Part shown: positions 1 through 9,340 of the stretch, one piece after another | Layout: each line of letters begins with the position of its first letter | Position numbering within the stretch: the first letter of the stretch is position 1 | Assembly (NCBI RefSeq): GCF_000377705.1 | Contig: NZ_KB898624.1 | Span: 52,416 to 116,415 of the forward strand | DNA: 64,000 nt | Origin: Salsuginibacillus kocurii DSM 18087 | GTDB lineage: Bacteria; Bacillota; Bacilli; Bacillales; Marinococcaceae | Reading direction: 5' to 3' | Made by a program: the position numbers and the translations under genes | The notes under the pieces: generated by a model | Seen by the model: the letters and a program-made list of their open reading frames with translations, nothing else | Databases searched by the model: none | Told to the model about the DNA's origin: nothing

Positions 1-212
1 AAAATGTCTTTCTAGTTAAACAAAAGTATATCCTCATGTTCTTTAGTATCTGTGTTGCCTTTCTTCCTCCTTTATTTGTTGACCGCAGAGAAATCGAACA
101 GTATGGGGAGATAATAAGTGACGTTGGCATGTACGTTATGTTGGTTTATATTCCTTTTCTCTACGTATCGCACCTTATTTTTCAACGGATAAAGAAGGTG
201 AAAGAAAAATGA
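1..212 (+). CDS. Spore germination permease (GerB family), C-terminal fragment
   Basis: The frame is open from the window edge (first full codon at base 3) and stops with TGA at 210-212. It encodes about 69 residues: a hydrophobic segment, a charged loop (DRREIEQYGE), a second hydrophobic segment (MYVMLVYIPFLYVSHLIF) and a basic tail. This is the usual ending of the GerAB/GerKB membrane permease, the subunit that senses germinants in the inner spore membrane. Its stop overlaps the ATG of the GerC-type lipoprotein gene, the normal B-C order of ger operons. The family call rests on this context and on the transmembrane pattern, because only the last fifth of the protein is visible. Confidence 0.75.
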   Translation, partial: NVFLVKQKYILMFFSICVAFLPPLFVDRREIEQYGEIISDVGMYVMLVYIPFLYVSHLIFQRIKKVKEK

Positions 213-1312
213 AAAATTGTCTGCTCATGCTCGGGCTACTGCTTGTAGTAAGCGGCTGTGTAGAAACAAAAGTCATTGAAGAAAGCTCGCTCATACAAGC
301 TTCTGCATTTGATAAAGCAGAAGATGGAAAGATCAAACATACAATTACTTATCCTTCATTTATTGATCAAGGGGAAGAAAGTCACCTTCGTGTGAAAATG
401 TTATCAGCAGTGGCAGAAACCACGCAGAAAACGAGCTCAGATATGGAGAATAAATCACAACGGACTTTGCGAATCGGTCAGCTGCGGGTCGTATTGATTG
501 GGAGAGAGTTGGCAGAAGATGGTATTAAAACGATTTTGGATACGTATTACCGTGATCCTATGGTTGGGAATCGGATTTATATAGCTGTAACAGATGAAGA
601 CGCGGAAGAGAGTGTTAAGATAGCTACACTAGAGCGAGGAGAGAGAGCCGGGATGTATTTTTCAGATTTAATTAAGCACAATGTTGAAAATGAGAATATG
701 CCCGAGACCAATTTGCATTTATTTGTATTTGCAATGTTTAGTGAAGGAAAAGACCCTCATTTGCCGTATATCGGCCAAACAGGGGAGCGTGCAGAAATCG
801 AAGGAACTGCTCTATTTAAAGGAGCAGAAAGTAAAATGGTCGGAAAGCTTGATATGGACGAATCATTTTTATTACAGAAGCTGAAAATTGGACCGGCAGA
901 GGGGACAAAGCAGTTCCACGTAGATTGGGGAGATATAGACAGCCATGTGTTTTTAGAAGACATTCATTCCGAGACGAGAATTAGTATGGATCAAGAAGCG
1001 CCAGAACCTACATTTACCATTAAGATTACTATGCGTGGAATAATCAATGATTTTGATGAGCGACTAGACTTAGGCGTAGAAGGAAAAATGGAGAAAATGG
1101 AAAAGAGCATGTCGAAGCAACTGGAAGAGGAAATGAAACAACTACTTGTTAAACTACAAGAACTTGAAGTCGACCCGGCTGGATTCGGACAACAGTATAG
1201 ACAAGCTCATAAAGGGTGGGACCGTGAGGAATTTTATGATGAGATTTACCCTAATTTGCAATTTAATTTCGATGTTGAGGTGAACGTTGTACAGTCAGGC
1301 GCGGTAGAATAA
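209..1312 (+). CDS. Ger(x)C-family spore germination lipoprotein
   Basis: 367 residues, the usual size for GerAC/GerKC proteins. The N-terminus is a lipoprotein signal ending in the lipobox VSGC (Cys17), followed by the family's typical start (the ETKVIEESSLIQASAFD stretch). The protein would be lipid-anchored on the outside of the inner spore membrane and form a germinant receptor with the A and B subunits. A C-terminal helix-rich domain with EEEMKQLLVKLQE precedes the end. The start overlaps the stop of the upstream permease gene (ATGA), so translation is probably coupled. Which receptor (GerA, GerB, GerK or another) cannot be decided without the A subunit. Confidence 0.88.
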   Translation: MKNCLLMLGLLLVVSGCVETKVIEESSLIQASAFDKAEDGKIKHTITYPSFIDQGEESHLRVKMLSAVAETTQKTSSDMENKSQRTLRIGQLRVVLIGRELAEDGIKTILDTYYRDPMVGNRIYIAVTDEDAEESVKIATLERGERAGMYFSDLIKHNVENENMPETNLHLFVFAMFSEGKDPHLPYIGQTGERAEIEGTALFKGAESKMVGKLDMDESFLLQKLKIGPAEGTKQFHVDWGDIDSHVFLEDIHSETRISMDQEAPEPTFTIKITMRGIINDFDERLDLGVEGKMEKMEKSMSKQLEEEMKQLLVKLQELEVDPAGFGQQYRQAHKGWDREEFYDEIYPNLQFNFDVEVNVVQSGAVE

Positions 1313-1376
1313 ATAGTCATAACTTGTCCACTTGGTTCATAGAGTATAGTGAACGCTATTGGCCAAGGAGGAGACG

Positions 1377-2099
1377 ATGAAAAAACAATTCTTTCTTTTT
1401 ATCATAACAGGGGTAGCTTTTATGTTAATTGGTTCATTCAGTGAAACAGATACCGCTCAGGCTCATAACCACGCTAAAGTCTGGCCTGTAGCGGAAGAGG
1501 GAGAGATTACAGATACCTTTGGCACTCGCGGAGGCACACATTTCGGAATAGATATTGCTGCTCCGGCAGGGACACCAGTAATAGCGGTGGCAGAGGGGAT
1601 AGTGTCACGGTCTTACTACTCCTCGACTTATGGAGAAGTCATCTTTATTGAACATCCATCGGGTAAAGAGACGGTGTATGCGCATTTACAGGCGCGCTAT
1701 CTCTCAGAAAATGACCCGGTAAACCAAGGAGATTTTATTGGTGAACTGGGTATGACGGGAACAGCAAGCGGGCCTCATCTTCACTTTGAAATTCATGAGG
1801 GACCATGGACGGAAGATAAACGCTACGCGGTCGACCCTCTTGTACATATAGGTACATCCCCCACTCCAACTCACGCCGGGGCTGCACCGCATGTTGATGG
1901 GCCTCAGCATGCACAAGTGCTTTCTGAGTCAGAAGTAAGCTCATCTTCTGGTGAAAAAATTCATACCGTAGAGGAGGGGGATAGCTTATGGGAGATTTCC
2001 GAAAAGAATGATATCTCCTTAACTGAATTAAAGGATAAGAATGATGTGAAGGACCATTATATTTATCCAGGGGATGAAATTGTAGTGCCAGCTTCTTAA
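1377..2099 (+). CDS. Secreted M23 metallopeptidase with C-terminal LysM
   Basis: The ATG at 1377 is preferred over an in-frame TTG at 1359 because AAGGAGG lies 7 bases before it. About 240 residues: a signal peptide, then an M23 (LytM/lysostaphin-type) domain with the zinc-site motifs HFGIDIAAPAGTPV and HLHFEIH, then a spacer, then one LysM domain at the C-terminus (HTVEEGDSLWEIS to YPGDEIVVP). The enzyme should bind peptidoglycan through LysM and cut peptide cross-bridges. It resembles SpoIIQ/LytH-type wall peptidases, but no sporulation-specific partner is visible. It stands alone between the ger operon and a bidirectional terminator. Confidence 0.85.
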   Translation: MKKQFFLFIITGVAFMLIGSFSETDTAQAHNHAKVWPVAEEGEITDTFGTRGGTHFGIDIAAPAGTPVIAVAEGIVSRSYYSSTYGEVIFIEHPSGKETVYAHLQARYLSENDPVNQGDFIGELGMTGTASGPHLHFEIHEGPWTEDKRYAVDPLVHIGTSPTPTHAGAAPHVDGPQHAQVLSESEVSSSSGEKIHTVEEGDSLWEISEKNDISLTELKDKNDVKDHYIYPGDEIVVPAS

Positions 2100-2134
2100 C
2101 GTGTTGAGTTGGCTTAACAGAAGGAAAGAAAAAC

Positions 2135-2163
2135 AAAGACTACCCGTTCGGATAGCCTTTGGT
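2135..2163. terminator. Bidirectional terminator between M23 peptidase gene and serA
   Basis: An inverted repeat, AAAG.CTA.CCG-TT-CGG.TAG.CTTT, has A-rich sequence on its left and T-rich on its right. It sits between the two convergent genes and can serve both. Confidence 0.6.
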
Positions 2164-2169
2164 GCTCGT

Positions 2170-3795
2170 TTATACTTCAATTTTATCGGCAATTGTAATT
2201 TCCTCAATCGAGGTTAGATCATCAACCACTTCACGACTTGGTTCACGGTCTATTGCTAACATCATAATCGCGTCACCGCCTTCTTGCTGGCGCCCGACCT
2301 GCATGGTGGCAATATTAACTTGATGTTCACCGAGAAGCTGCCCCATTTTTCCGATTACACCTGGTTTGTCCGTGTGCTGAATGTAAATCAGGTGTCCAGT
2401 AGGGAAAAAGTCAACGTGAAAATCATTGATTCGCACGATGCGGGGCCCATATTCTTTTACGTAGGTGCCATGCAGGGTAAAGGAGCGGTCTTCTCCTTTT
2501 ACAGTGGCTTGAATCAGGTTCGCATAACCAAGTGTATCCGGGGCATGCTTTTCTCCAAATGTGATGCCTCGTTCTTTAGCAATTAACGAAGCGTTGACAT
2601 CGTTTACCGGCGCATCAACCCGCGGGGTCAAGAATCCAGCAATCAGGCTTCTAGTCATAATGGATGTTTCTAGTTCAGTAACATCGCCACTGTAAAAGAC
2701 TTCAATGTCTTGCACAGCTGACTTCATGCATTGTGATAAAATGTTCCCCATTTTTTTAGATAATTCATAAAAAGGGCGGATTTCATTAAATAGTTCTTTG
2801 GACATCGTTGGTAAATTAATCGAATTTAACGCTGGCAGTCCATTTAAGAAATTAATGACTTCTTCAGAAACTTGTACGGCTACGTTCATTTGAGCTTCTT
2901 TTGTTGAGGCTGCGATATGTGGGGTTGCAATCACCCGATTAGAAGCGAGTAAATCATAGTTTGTAACGGGTTCTTCAACAAACACATCAAGTGCAGCACC
3001 AGCGACATGGCCGCTGTCCAAATAATGCTTTAAAGCAGCTTCATCGATGATTCCACCTCGTGCACAATTTAATAAAAAGACGCCCGGTTTAGTTTTTCCG
3101 ATATTATCCATTCCGAGCAAACCTTCCGTATCTTTAGTCAGTGGGGTATGCACGGTAATAATATCAGATTGGCTGAGGACTTCATCGAGCTCTGCTGTCG
3201 TAACGCCCAATTTATCAGCGCGGTGCTTAGTTAAATACGGATCGTATACGAGCAAATCCATTTCGAATGCTTTTGCCCGTTTGGAAATCTCGCCGCCAAT
3301 GCGGCCAAAGCCGACAATTCCAAGTGTTTTTCCGCGAAGTTCTCGTCCTTGAAATGCTTTCCGGTTCCATTCATGGGCTTTTACTGACGTGTTTGCCTGT
3401 GGAATATTGCGGCTTAATGAAATCATCATCGCAAAGGTGTGCTCAGCGGTAGAAATGGTATTTCCATCAGGTGCATTTACCACTACAATGCCTCGTTTTG
3501 TAGCTGCATCAATATCAATATTATCAACGCCCACCCCGGCACGAGCAATGATTTTAAGCTGTGGCATTTTATCCATTATTTCTGCTGTGACAGTGGTGCC
3601 GCTTCTGACAAGCAAAGCATCGAATGCTTCCAAGTTCGGGGCATTTTCTACATATTCCGTAGTAACTTTCACATGTTCTTCGTCAATTAATGGTTGAAGC
3701 CCTTCTTCGCTCATTGGATCTGATACTAAGACGTGATGTAATGTTTGATTTTTGAATTCTGTTCCCTCTGTAATAGGTGCCTCTGTTTGTATCAT
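2170..3795 (-). CDS. serA: D-3-phosphoglycerate dehydrogenase
   Basis: First enzyme of serine synthesis: it oxidises 3-phosphoglycerate to phosphohydroxypyruvate with NAD+. 541 residues from the ATG at 3795. A GTG three codons earlier is only one base from the GGAG, so it is less likely. The order is: substrate-binding part (ARAGVGVDNID), Rossmann motif GIVGFGRIGGE near residue 160, the active-site stretch HTPLTKDTEGLL and ATPHIAASTKEAQ, an intervening (ASB) domain, and a C-terminal ACT domain (HTDKPGVIGKMGQLL). This is the long, Bacillus-type form with a slightly extended N-terminus. It is monocistronic and preceded by a T-box leader, so it should respond to an uncharged tRNA. Confidence 0.96.
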   Translation of the reverse strand: MIQTEAPITEGTEFKNQTLHHVLVSDPMSEEGLQPLIDEEHVKVTTEYVENAPNLEAFDALLVRSGTTVTAEIMDKMPQLKIIARAGVGVDNIDIDAATKRGIVVVNAPDGNTISTAEHTFAMMISLSRNIPQANTSVKAHEWNRKAFQGRELRGKTLGIVGFGRIGGEISKRAKAFEMDLLVYDPYLTKHRADKLGVTTAELDEVLSQSDIITVHTPLTKDTEGLLGMDNIGKTKPGVFLLNCARGGIIDEAALKHYLDSGHVAGAALDVFVEEPVTNYDLLASNRVIATPHIAASTKEAQMNVAVQVSEEVINFLNGLPALNSINLPTMSKELFNEIRPFYELSKKMGNILSQCMKSAVQDIEVFYSGDVTELETSIMTRSLIAGFLTPRVDAPVNDVNASLIAKERGITFGEKHAPDTLGYANLIQATVKGEDRSFTLHGTYVKEYGPRIVRINDFHVDFFPTGHLIYIQHTDKPGVIGKMGQLLGEHQVNIATMQVGRQQEGGDAIMMLAIDREPSREVVDDLTSIEEITIADKIEV

Positions 3796-3861
3796 GTTCT
3801 TCACACTCCTTTATATAATTAGGATTCTCCTCTAGCTGCTTTCTAATGAAAGCGTTTTAAA

Positions 3862-4112
3862 AAGACGTTCACCCCCCACGAGTCAACACTCGTGAGGGGC
3901 GAACGTCTTATCCGCGGTACCACCCTCATTCCAGCCTTTCACTGGCACTTGGACGAAATGTCCCTGGGATAACGGACCAACCGGGTTACCTTACTGATGT
4001 TCTATGTTCAGGTGACCAGCTCAGAAGCGCTAAGACTAATTGTATTTATTGCTGGATCGCACCTACCTCCAGCTCTCTGGGAAATAAACACAAGCCCCTC
4101 TTCCTCAATGCT
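3862..4112 (-). promoter_or_regulatory. T-box leader of serA
   Basis: On the minus strand the 14-base T-box AGGGTGGTACCGCG lies at 3926-3913. It is followed by a strong terminator hairpin (arms GAACGTC/GACGTTC around an ACTCGTG/CACGAGT core, 3908-3863) and a run of T. Upstream is a stem I made by TTGTG-TTTATT pairing with AATAAA-TACAA (about 4095 to 4037), capped by GCTGG/CCAGC. Uncharged tRNA should stabilise the antiterminator through TGGT pairing with the tRNA acceptor end and allow read-through into serA. The specifier codon was not fixed with confidence; serine codons (AGC, TCT) occur in the internal loop region near 4020-4036. Confidence 0.92.
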
Positions 4113-4142
4113 GCAGTCATTCTATTTTATGAGTTGTGTGAT

Positions 4143-4171
4143 AATTTAACACAGTAAAGAAGAAGTGTCAA
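4143..4171 (-). promoter_or_regulatory. Sigma-A promoter of the serA leader
   Basis: Read on the minus strand, TTGACA (4171-4166) is separated by 17 bases from TAAATT (4148-4143). Transcription would begin just ahead of the T-box stem I. Confidence 0.7.
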
Positions 4172-4228
4172 TTCTATCTGTCAAGATTGTTCTGATTTTT
4201 CATAAGTTTGTGTGGAGGGGGGATAAAA

Positions 4229-5305
4229 GTGAAAGTGATTCGTGTTCAAGCTGGAGATACGATCGCTAAAATTGCTGCGCGTGAACAAGTACGAAAGACA
4301 ACGCTTGTACATGTAAATGAGCGTTTAGCGAACACAGAGACTTACTTAGTCCCAGGAGAAGAATTAAAAATACCAGCTGAGAGTGGAGGAGCTCCTGGCC
4401 ATCCGTGTGAGACAGAATTTGGCTGGCAAGAACTTGAGCAATTTAAACATGAATGGCGCAACAACGGCGAGGACTGGAAACAAATCGGAAGTTCTTGTCT
4501 TGGCAGACCTCTTTATTCATTTGGTTGGGGGAAAGGAAAGGGGAAAGTTTTGTTTAGCGGGGGCTGGCATGGAAATGAGTGGCTGACCAGCTGGTTTCTT
4601 GTTCACTTTTTAAAAACATTACAGAAGAAAACACAACAAAAAGAGACTTGGTATGGCTACCATCTTAGCAAATTGGAGAAGAATTTGTTTACAGTCTGGG
4701 TTCCTCTAGTGAATCCAGATGGGGTAGAACTGGTTCAGGAAGGTGCTGTGGAAGCGACACCTTTAAAACAGAAAGCCTTGCAAATAAACGATGGTTTAGC
4801 TTGTTTCCGTCATTGGTCAGCTAATATTCGCGGGGTGGACTTAAACCACCAATGGCCTGCCGGTTGGGAGAAGGAAGCCAGCACAAGCCCCCAGAGACCT
4901 TGGCCCCGCCATTACGGAGGAGCGCAGCCGCTCACTGAACCCGAGGCAATTGCTGTATATGAGCTTGTTAAAAGCCTTGATTTTCAAAGTGTCTACGCTT
5001 TTCATTCGCAAGGTCAGGAGATATTTTGGGGATATGATAAACAAGAGCCGCCAAAAAGCGCAGACTATGCAAAACGGTTAGCACAGGCCAGTTCATACCA
5101 GCCAATACGAAATGCTGGAAGCGGAGCAGGATTTAAAGATTGGTTTATTAATGCATATAAAAAACCCGGGTTTACGATTGAAGTCGGAAAAGGGATAAAT
5201 CCGCTTCCCTTTGAAGCTTCTTCTGAAATTTGGCGGAATAATGTTCCACTAGTACTTGAAGCCTTAGCTATTGCGGCGGAAGAAGCAGAAGCAAACGCTA
5301 AGTAA
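4229..5305 (+). CDS. LysM plus M14 zinc carboxypeptidase (gamma-D-Glu-DAP peptidase type)
   Basis: 358 residues from GTG 4229, which has GGAGGGGGG 8 bases upstream; an earlier in-frame TTG at 4208 lacks such a site. An N-terminal LysM (residues 1-45: VQAGDTIAKIAA to VPGEELKIP) is followed by an M14 domain. Zinc ligands are visible as GGWHGNEW (His, Glu) and AFHSQG (His), the substrate-binding Arg/Asn as RGVDLNHQWP, and the catalytic Glu as FTIEVGKG. This is the architecture of endopeptidase I of Lysinibacillus and YqgT of B. subtilis, which cleave gamma-D-glutamyl-diaminopimelate bonds in muropeptides. No signal peptide is seen, so it may recycle wall peptides in the cytoplasm or mother cell. 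Confidence 0.88.
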   Translation: MKVIRVQAGDTIAKIAAREQVRKTTLVHVNERLANTETYLVPGEELKIPAESGGAPGHPCETEFGWQELEQFKHEWRNNGEDWKQIGSSCLGRPLYSFGWGKGKGKVLFSGGWHGNEWLTSWFLVHFLKTLQKKTQQKETWYGYHLSKLEKNLFTVWVPLVNPDGVELVQEGAVEATPLKQKALQINDGLACFRHWSANIRGVDLNHQWPAGWEKEASTSPQRPWPRHYGGAQPLTEPEAIAVYELVKSLDFQSVYAFHSQGQEIFWGYDKQEPPKSADYAKRLAQASSYQPIRNAGSGAGFKDWFINAYKKPGFTIEVGKGINPLPFEASSEIWRNNVPLVLEALAIAAEEAEANAK

Positions 5306-5506
5306 TAAGAAAAGAGCTGTCTTAAAAGAAGTTTCTAAAGCATTGAAAAATGAAGCAGGTGCACAGGTACGCTTTCCGCTTGGTCAGTGAAGAGGACGGA
5401 GTGTGGTGTCACAGATCATTAGTGCGGCGTCGCGCAACTCCCCCGCCTGTATTTGTGTTATGGCAGCCGCGCCAACGGAAGCACCCAGTTTTCTTATGAT
5501 AACTAG

Positions 5507-5540
5507 AAAAGAGCTGCCCTTTTGGGACAGCCCTTTTCAT
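5507..5540. terminator. Bidirectional terminator between M14 gene and ppa
   Basis: AAAAGAGCTGCCC-TTTT-GGGACAGCCCTTTT folds as a hairpin with A and T tracts on either side, between convergent genes. The 200 bases before it (5306-5506) hold no convincing gene. They include TTCCGC- and GCGGCG-rich patches that look like decayed repeat sequence. Confidence 0.65.
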
Positions 5541-5576
5541 TCACAGTCACGATATAACTTTTTAAAGGTTTTCTTA

Positions 5577-6065
5577 TTAGCCTTGGGTCTTGTAGCGTTC
5601 AATACATTCGTCTACAAGTTGAGCAGCAGCTTCTGCATCTTCCCAGCCACCGATCTCAGTCTTTTTGTTTTCAAGGTCTTTGTATGTTTTAAAGAAATGA
5701 GCAATTTCATCTAATTTGTGCTGTGGTACATCTTTAAGTGAGGTGATTTGCTCAAAACGTGGGTCTTCCACTGGTACAGCGATTAGCTTTTGATCTTCTT
5801 CACCATCATCAATCATGTTCAAATATCCAATTACGCGGGACTCAATCATGCAACCTGGGAAGGTTGGGTTTGTAACAAGTACTAAAATATCTAATGGATC
5901 GTCATCCAAAGCCAAAGTATCTTCTAAATACCCATATTCCGCTGGATAAAACATCGAAGAGAAAAGGACTCGGTCTAATTTAAATACACCTTTATCCTTG
6001 TCAAATTCATATTTGTTCTGGCTCCCTGTTGGAATTTCAATTAGTGCTTCTACAACTTTACTCAT
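5577..6065 (-). CDS. ppa: Inorganic pyrophosphatase, class I
   Basis: Hydrolyses pyrophosphate to phosphate in the cytoplasm. 162 residues from the ATG at 6065, which follows AGGAGG. A longer upstream frame exists but lacks a ribosome site. Family I signature residues are seen: the EIPTGSQNKYEFDK metal/substrate-binding stretch, FYPAEYGYLEDT, and DDDPLDILVL with its run of acidic metal ligands. B. subtilis itself uses an unrelated class II enzyme (PpaC), so a class I enzyme here is a lineage difference. Monocistronic. Confidence 0.94.
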   Translation of the reverse strand: MSKVVEALIEIPTGSQNKYEFDKDKGVFKLDRVLFSSMFYPAEYGYLEDTLALDDDPLDILVLVTNPTFPGCMIESRVIGYLNMIDDGEEDQKLIAVPVEDPRFEQITSLKDVPQHKLDEIAHFFKTYKDLENKKTEIGGWEDAEAAAQLVDECIERYKTQG

Positions 6066-6261
6066 ATGTATTCCTCCTAAAATGTTTGTTTTGGTATTAT
6101 GATTCTTAAAAAAGGTGAGAACTACGAAGATTTGTTCCATGAAAAGCTTGTACTCATTTACTGCTAACTTATAAAGTTGATTCATTACAGCGATAAGTGG
6201 ATGTGCAGGTATGCCTTAACCCGCATAAGCGGTTGGGCTCCCAATCAGACAGTTCGATGAT

Positions 6262-6291
6262 AAAAAGACCCAACCTGGGTGGATGGGCCTC
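6262..6291 (-). terminator. Terminator of fer
   Basis: On the minus strand a GGCCCA/TGGGTC hairpin is followed directly by TTTTT and lies just after the fer stop codon. Confidence 0.6.
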
Positions 6292-6299
6292 ACTTTTCC

Positions 6300-6566
<267 letters not shown>

Positions 6567-6762
6567 TTAGGGTAAACATATTCCTTATAAAAAAACGAGC
6601 ACTATACTGTTGCTCAAGTGTAAGTTCGGACATAAGGAATCAACTTTATATTTCATATTGTATGCCCTCATGTTAAACTTTTCAACAGTTAAGAGCGTAG
6701 AATTCCCTGCTTTTTTGATAAAAATGTTATCAGAGAAACCTTTAAATAAGGGGGATATACAC

Positions 6763-7827
6763 TTGGAAAAGTTCCGGCAGGTGTTATTTGTGCACCTTTT
6801 ATCCAAGCTGCATCAGGATCGAACAGCCCGTTCAGCTTATCATTTACTAAAAGGAAAACGCTCTGCTCAAACCATTCAGGATGCCCGCTTGTATCAGATG
6901 TTAGAATATTTTGGAGCTGTTCCTGCCTGGAGTGACGAAGTCTTTGAACGGGATATTTTTGAATTAGAAGCGAAAAATTATATTGAAAAAGGACGGGAAG
7001 AGGGCTTTTATACGGTCACCCCTGCTGGAAACAGAGCTGTTCAGGCTGGTTTTAATATGTTTCCCTTTTCGCGCAGTTTTCATGGCTTTCATTTTAAAGA
7101 CGATGCCCCCATATTTTGGGAACGGCTGCAGTTAGCGGTGCAGACCGTCTCCTTTATAACTGCAGGGAATACTTCATTTGTGCCGATTAGTTCCAAATTT
7201 GAAGTGCAACAACAGATAAGGAAATGGTATTACAGGTATGATGATAAGCTGCAATTAAGCAGATCGCTCCTCCAAGAGCTTTATACAGGGTTGGCGGAGT
7301 TATCAGATAAAGAAGCCTGTCTCCTTACTTCCCAGCTTACAGGCAGAGATGGTGTTGGGTTGACAATCCGCCAATTGAGCCGCCAGCAAGATGAAGAATA
7401 CATACGGACTCTCTTTTGGGGCGTTGTCCATCATTTGACTGCAACTGTGAAATCTTCGCCCGAGCAATTCCCCGTTCTGCATGCCCTCTCCTATGATTTA
7501 ACAGAAAGGAGCACGTTAACCTACACTGCGCAAAAAACCCTTCTGTTACTCGAACAAGGTTATTCCTTTTCTGACATTGTCCAATTTCGTAAGTTAAAGC
7601 CGAGTACAATTGAAGACCACTTTGTAGAAATAGCGGGGGCAGTAGAAGGGTTTAGATTTAATGAGCTAGTGAGTGAACAGGTTAAGCAAAAAGTTGTGCA
7701 AGTCTCTAAACAGGAGAATACGAAACGGCTTAAACTAATTAAAATGTCTTTAGATGCGGAACAGATAGAGGCCACTTATTTTGAGATTCGCTTAGCGCTC
7801 GCTCTAGGAGGGAAAGAGGAGTTATGA
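6763..7827 (+). CDS. ypbB: YpbB-like helix-turn-helix protein, RecQ partner
   Basis: 354 residues from TTG 6763, which has AAGGGGG 8 bases upstream; the frame remains open further upstream without a ribosome site. It begins EKFRQVLFVHLLSKLHQDRTARSAYHLLKGK and ends with a helix-turn-helix-like segment (LLEQGYSFSDIVQFRKLKPSTIEDHFVEIAG) typical of the domain found next to RecQ helicases. The biochemical role is not established. The ATG of recS lies inside its last codons (7824), so the two are translationally coupled and probably act together in DNA repair. Confidence 0.88.
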   Translation: MEKFRQVLFVHLLSKLHQDRTARSAYHLLKGKRSAQTIQDARLYQMLEYFGAVPAWSDEVFERDIFELEAKNYIEKGREEGFYTVTPAGNRAVQAGFNMFPFSRSFHGFHFKDDAPIFWERLQLAVQTVSFITAGNTSFVPISSKFEVQQQIRKWYYRYDDKLQLSRSLLQELYTGLAELSDKEACLLTSQLTGRDGVGLTIRQLSRQQDEEYIRTLFWGVVHHLTATVKSSPEQFPVLHALSYDLTERSTLTYTAQKTLLLLEQGYSFSDIVQFRKLKPSTIEDHFVEIAGAVEGFRFNELVSEQVKQKVVQVSKQENTKRLKLIKMSLDAEQIEATYFEIRLALALGGKEEL

Positions 7828-9317
7828 CACTCGAAGAGAAATTATATAATTGGTTCGGCTACTCTTCTTTTCGCCCAGGCCAAAAAGAGATTATTGAGGA
7901 AATCGAAAAAGGAAAAGATGTATTTGCCATGCTGGCGACAGGTGGGGGGAAATCGATTCTTTATCAGCTGCCTGCTTTTACTCATGCATCTGGTTTAACA
8001 CTTGTTGTATCTCCGTTAATTTCGTTGATGGAGAATCAAGTCCAAGAATTGAAAGCGAACGGATTAAAACGTGTGACTTCTATTACTAGTACACTTACTT
8101 TTTCTGAAAAACAAGAACGAATGGCCCGCCTTCAGGAATGGCGCCTGCTTTATGTATCACCAGAGATGTTAAATGCGCCTACTTTCCTAGAGCGTTTAAA
8201 AGCGCAACCGATCCATTTACTTGTGGTGGATGAAGCTCATTGTGTTTCGCAATGGGGGCATGATTTTCGCCCGGATTATCTTGATATTGGCGAGAAACGT
8301 TTGCAGCTTGGTTCTCCACCTTGTCTTGCGTTAACTGCAACTGCCACGCCTACTGTCCGGGAAGATATTTTGAAGCATTTACATATGGACAGCAAAAGGA
8401 CTTCTTTATTCTGTCATTCGATGAATCGACCGAATATCGGCCTGTTTGTTGAGCATGTGCAAGGGGAAGAAGACAAAAAAAGTCGCTTACTTGATATTCA
8501 CTCGCATTTTCGCGGCCCGATGATGATTTATACAATGAGCCGCATGGTAGCTGAAGAACTCGCTGTTTGGTTAGAGGAGCAAACGACTGTGCGGGTTGCT
8601 GCTTATCACGGGGGGATGGAGGCACAGGAACGATTAATGATTCAGCAGCAATTTATTAATGGCTCCCTCGACGTGATTTGTTGTACGAGTGCTTTTGGGA
8701 TGGGCATTAATAAACCTGATGTACGATGTATCATTCACTATCATATTCCTGCCGATTTAGAATCCTTTGTCCAGGAAATAGGACGGGCGGGAAGAGATGG
8801 GGAGCGCGCGGCCTCGATTGTATTAAAAGCTCCGTATGATGAAGATAGACCGGAAGGAATGATTTATCATACCTATCCTCCTGTGGAAACAATTAAACAT
8901 TTACTTATGATGTATGTAGAGGATAACCAAACAGCTGAGCAATTATTGGCTGCCTGGGATGAAGAAGAGGAACTGTATGGGAGGCAAATTGTATACGCCT
9001 TAAAACGAATGGGATGGTTTGATTCTGATGATCAGTTATATACCGCTAACATTGAGCGAATGGCCGCCCATCTTAGTAAGTGGGTTGAAGAGCGGATAGC
9101 TAATCGCTTACAAAAGCTTGCAGTCATGAAAAAATGGTTGTATGCAACTACGTGCAGGAGAGAAATGTTGGTAAAGGAATTTAATGAAACGGCAGGACAA
9201 AACAGCGAGTGTTGTGATGTGTGCGGAGCTGAGTGGCCTGAAGTGGCTGTGAAAAAAGACTTGAAAGTGTCTGAAAAAGGTTGGCGGGACCGATTGCAAC
9301 AGTTGCTCGGTGAATAG
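7824..9317 (+). CDS. recS: ATP-dependent DNA helicase, RecQ family
   Basis: 497 residues, the length of B. subtilis RecS (YpbC, 496) and shorter than RecQ, because it lacks the HRDC domain. Superfamily 2 motifs are in order: Q motif (FRPGQKEIIEEI), Walker A ATGGGKS near residue 40, DEAHCVSQWGHDFRPDY (motif II and the RecQ aromatic loop), ALTATATP (motif III), FGMGINKPDVR and QEIGRAGRDG (motif VI). A C-terminal zinc-binding patch (TTCRREML to CCDVCGAEW) is present. It unwinds recombination intermediates with 3'-5' polarity, as inferred from the family. Confidence 0.93.
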   Translation: MTLEEKLYNWFGYSSFRPGQKEIIEEIEKGKDVFAMLATGGGKSILYQLPAFTHASGLTLVVSPLISLMENQVQELKANGLKRVTSITSTLTFSEKQERMARLQEWRLLYVSPEMLNAPTFLERLKAQPIHLLVVDEAHCVSQWGHDFRPDYLDIGEKRLQLGSPPCLALTATATPTVREDILKHLHMDSKRTSLFCHSMNRPNIGLFVEHVQGEEDKKSRLLDIHSHFRGPMMIYTMSRMVAEELAVWLEEQTTVRVAAYHGGMEAQERLMIQQQFINGSLDVICCTSAFGMGINKPDVRCIIHYHIPADLESFVQEIGRAGRDGERAASIVLKAPYDEDRPEGMIYHTYPPVETIKHLLMMYVEDNQTAEQLLAAWDEEEELYGRQIVYALKRMGWFDSDDQLYTANIERMAAHLSKWVEERIANRLQKLAVMKKWLYATTCRREMLVKEFNETAGQNSECCDVCGAEWPEVAVKKDLKVSEKGWRDRLQQLLGE

Positions 9318-9340
9318 TTTGAAACGAGTGGGGGGAGAAA

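Noticed and set aside
5403..5714. Plus-strand open frame of 103 codons
   Set aside because: It runs through a terminator hairpin and then antisense to ppa, and has no ribosome site.
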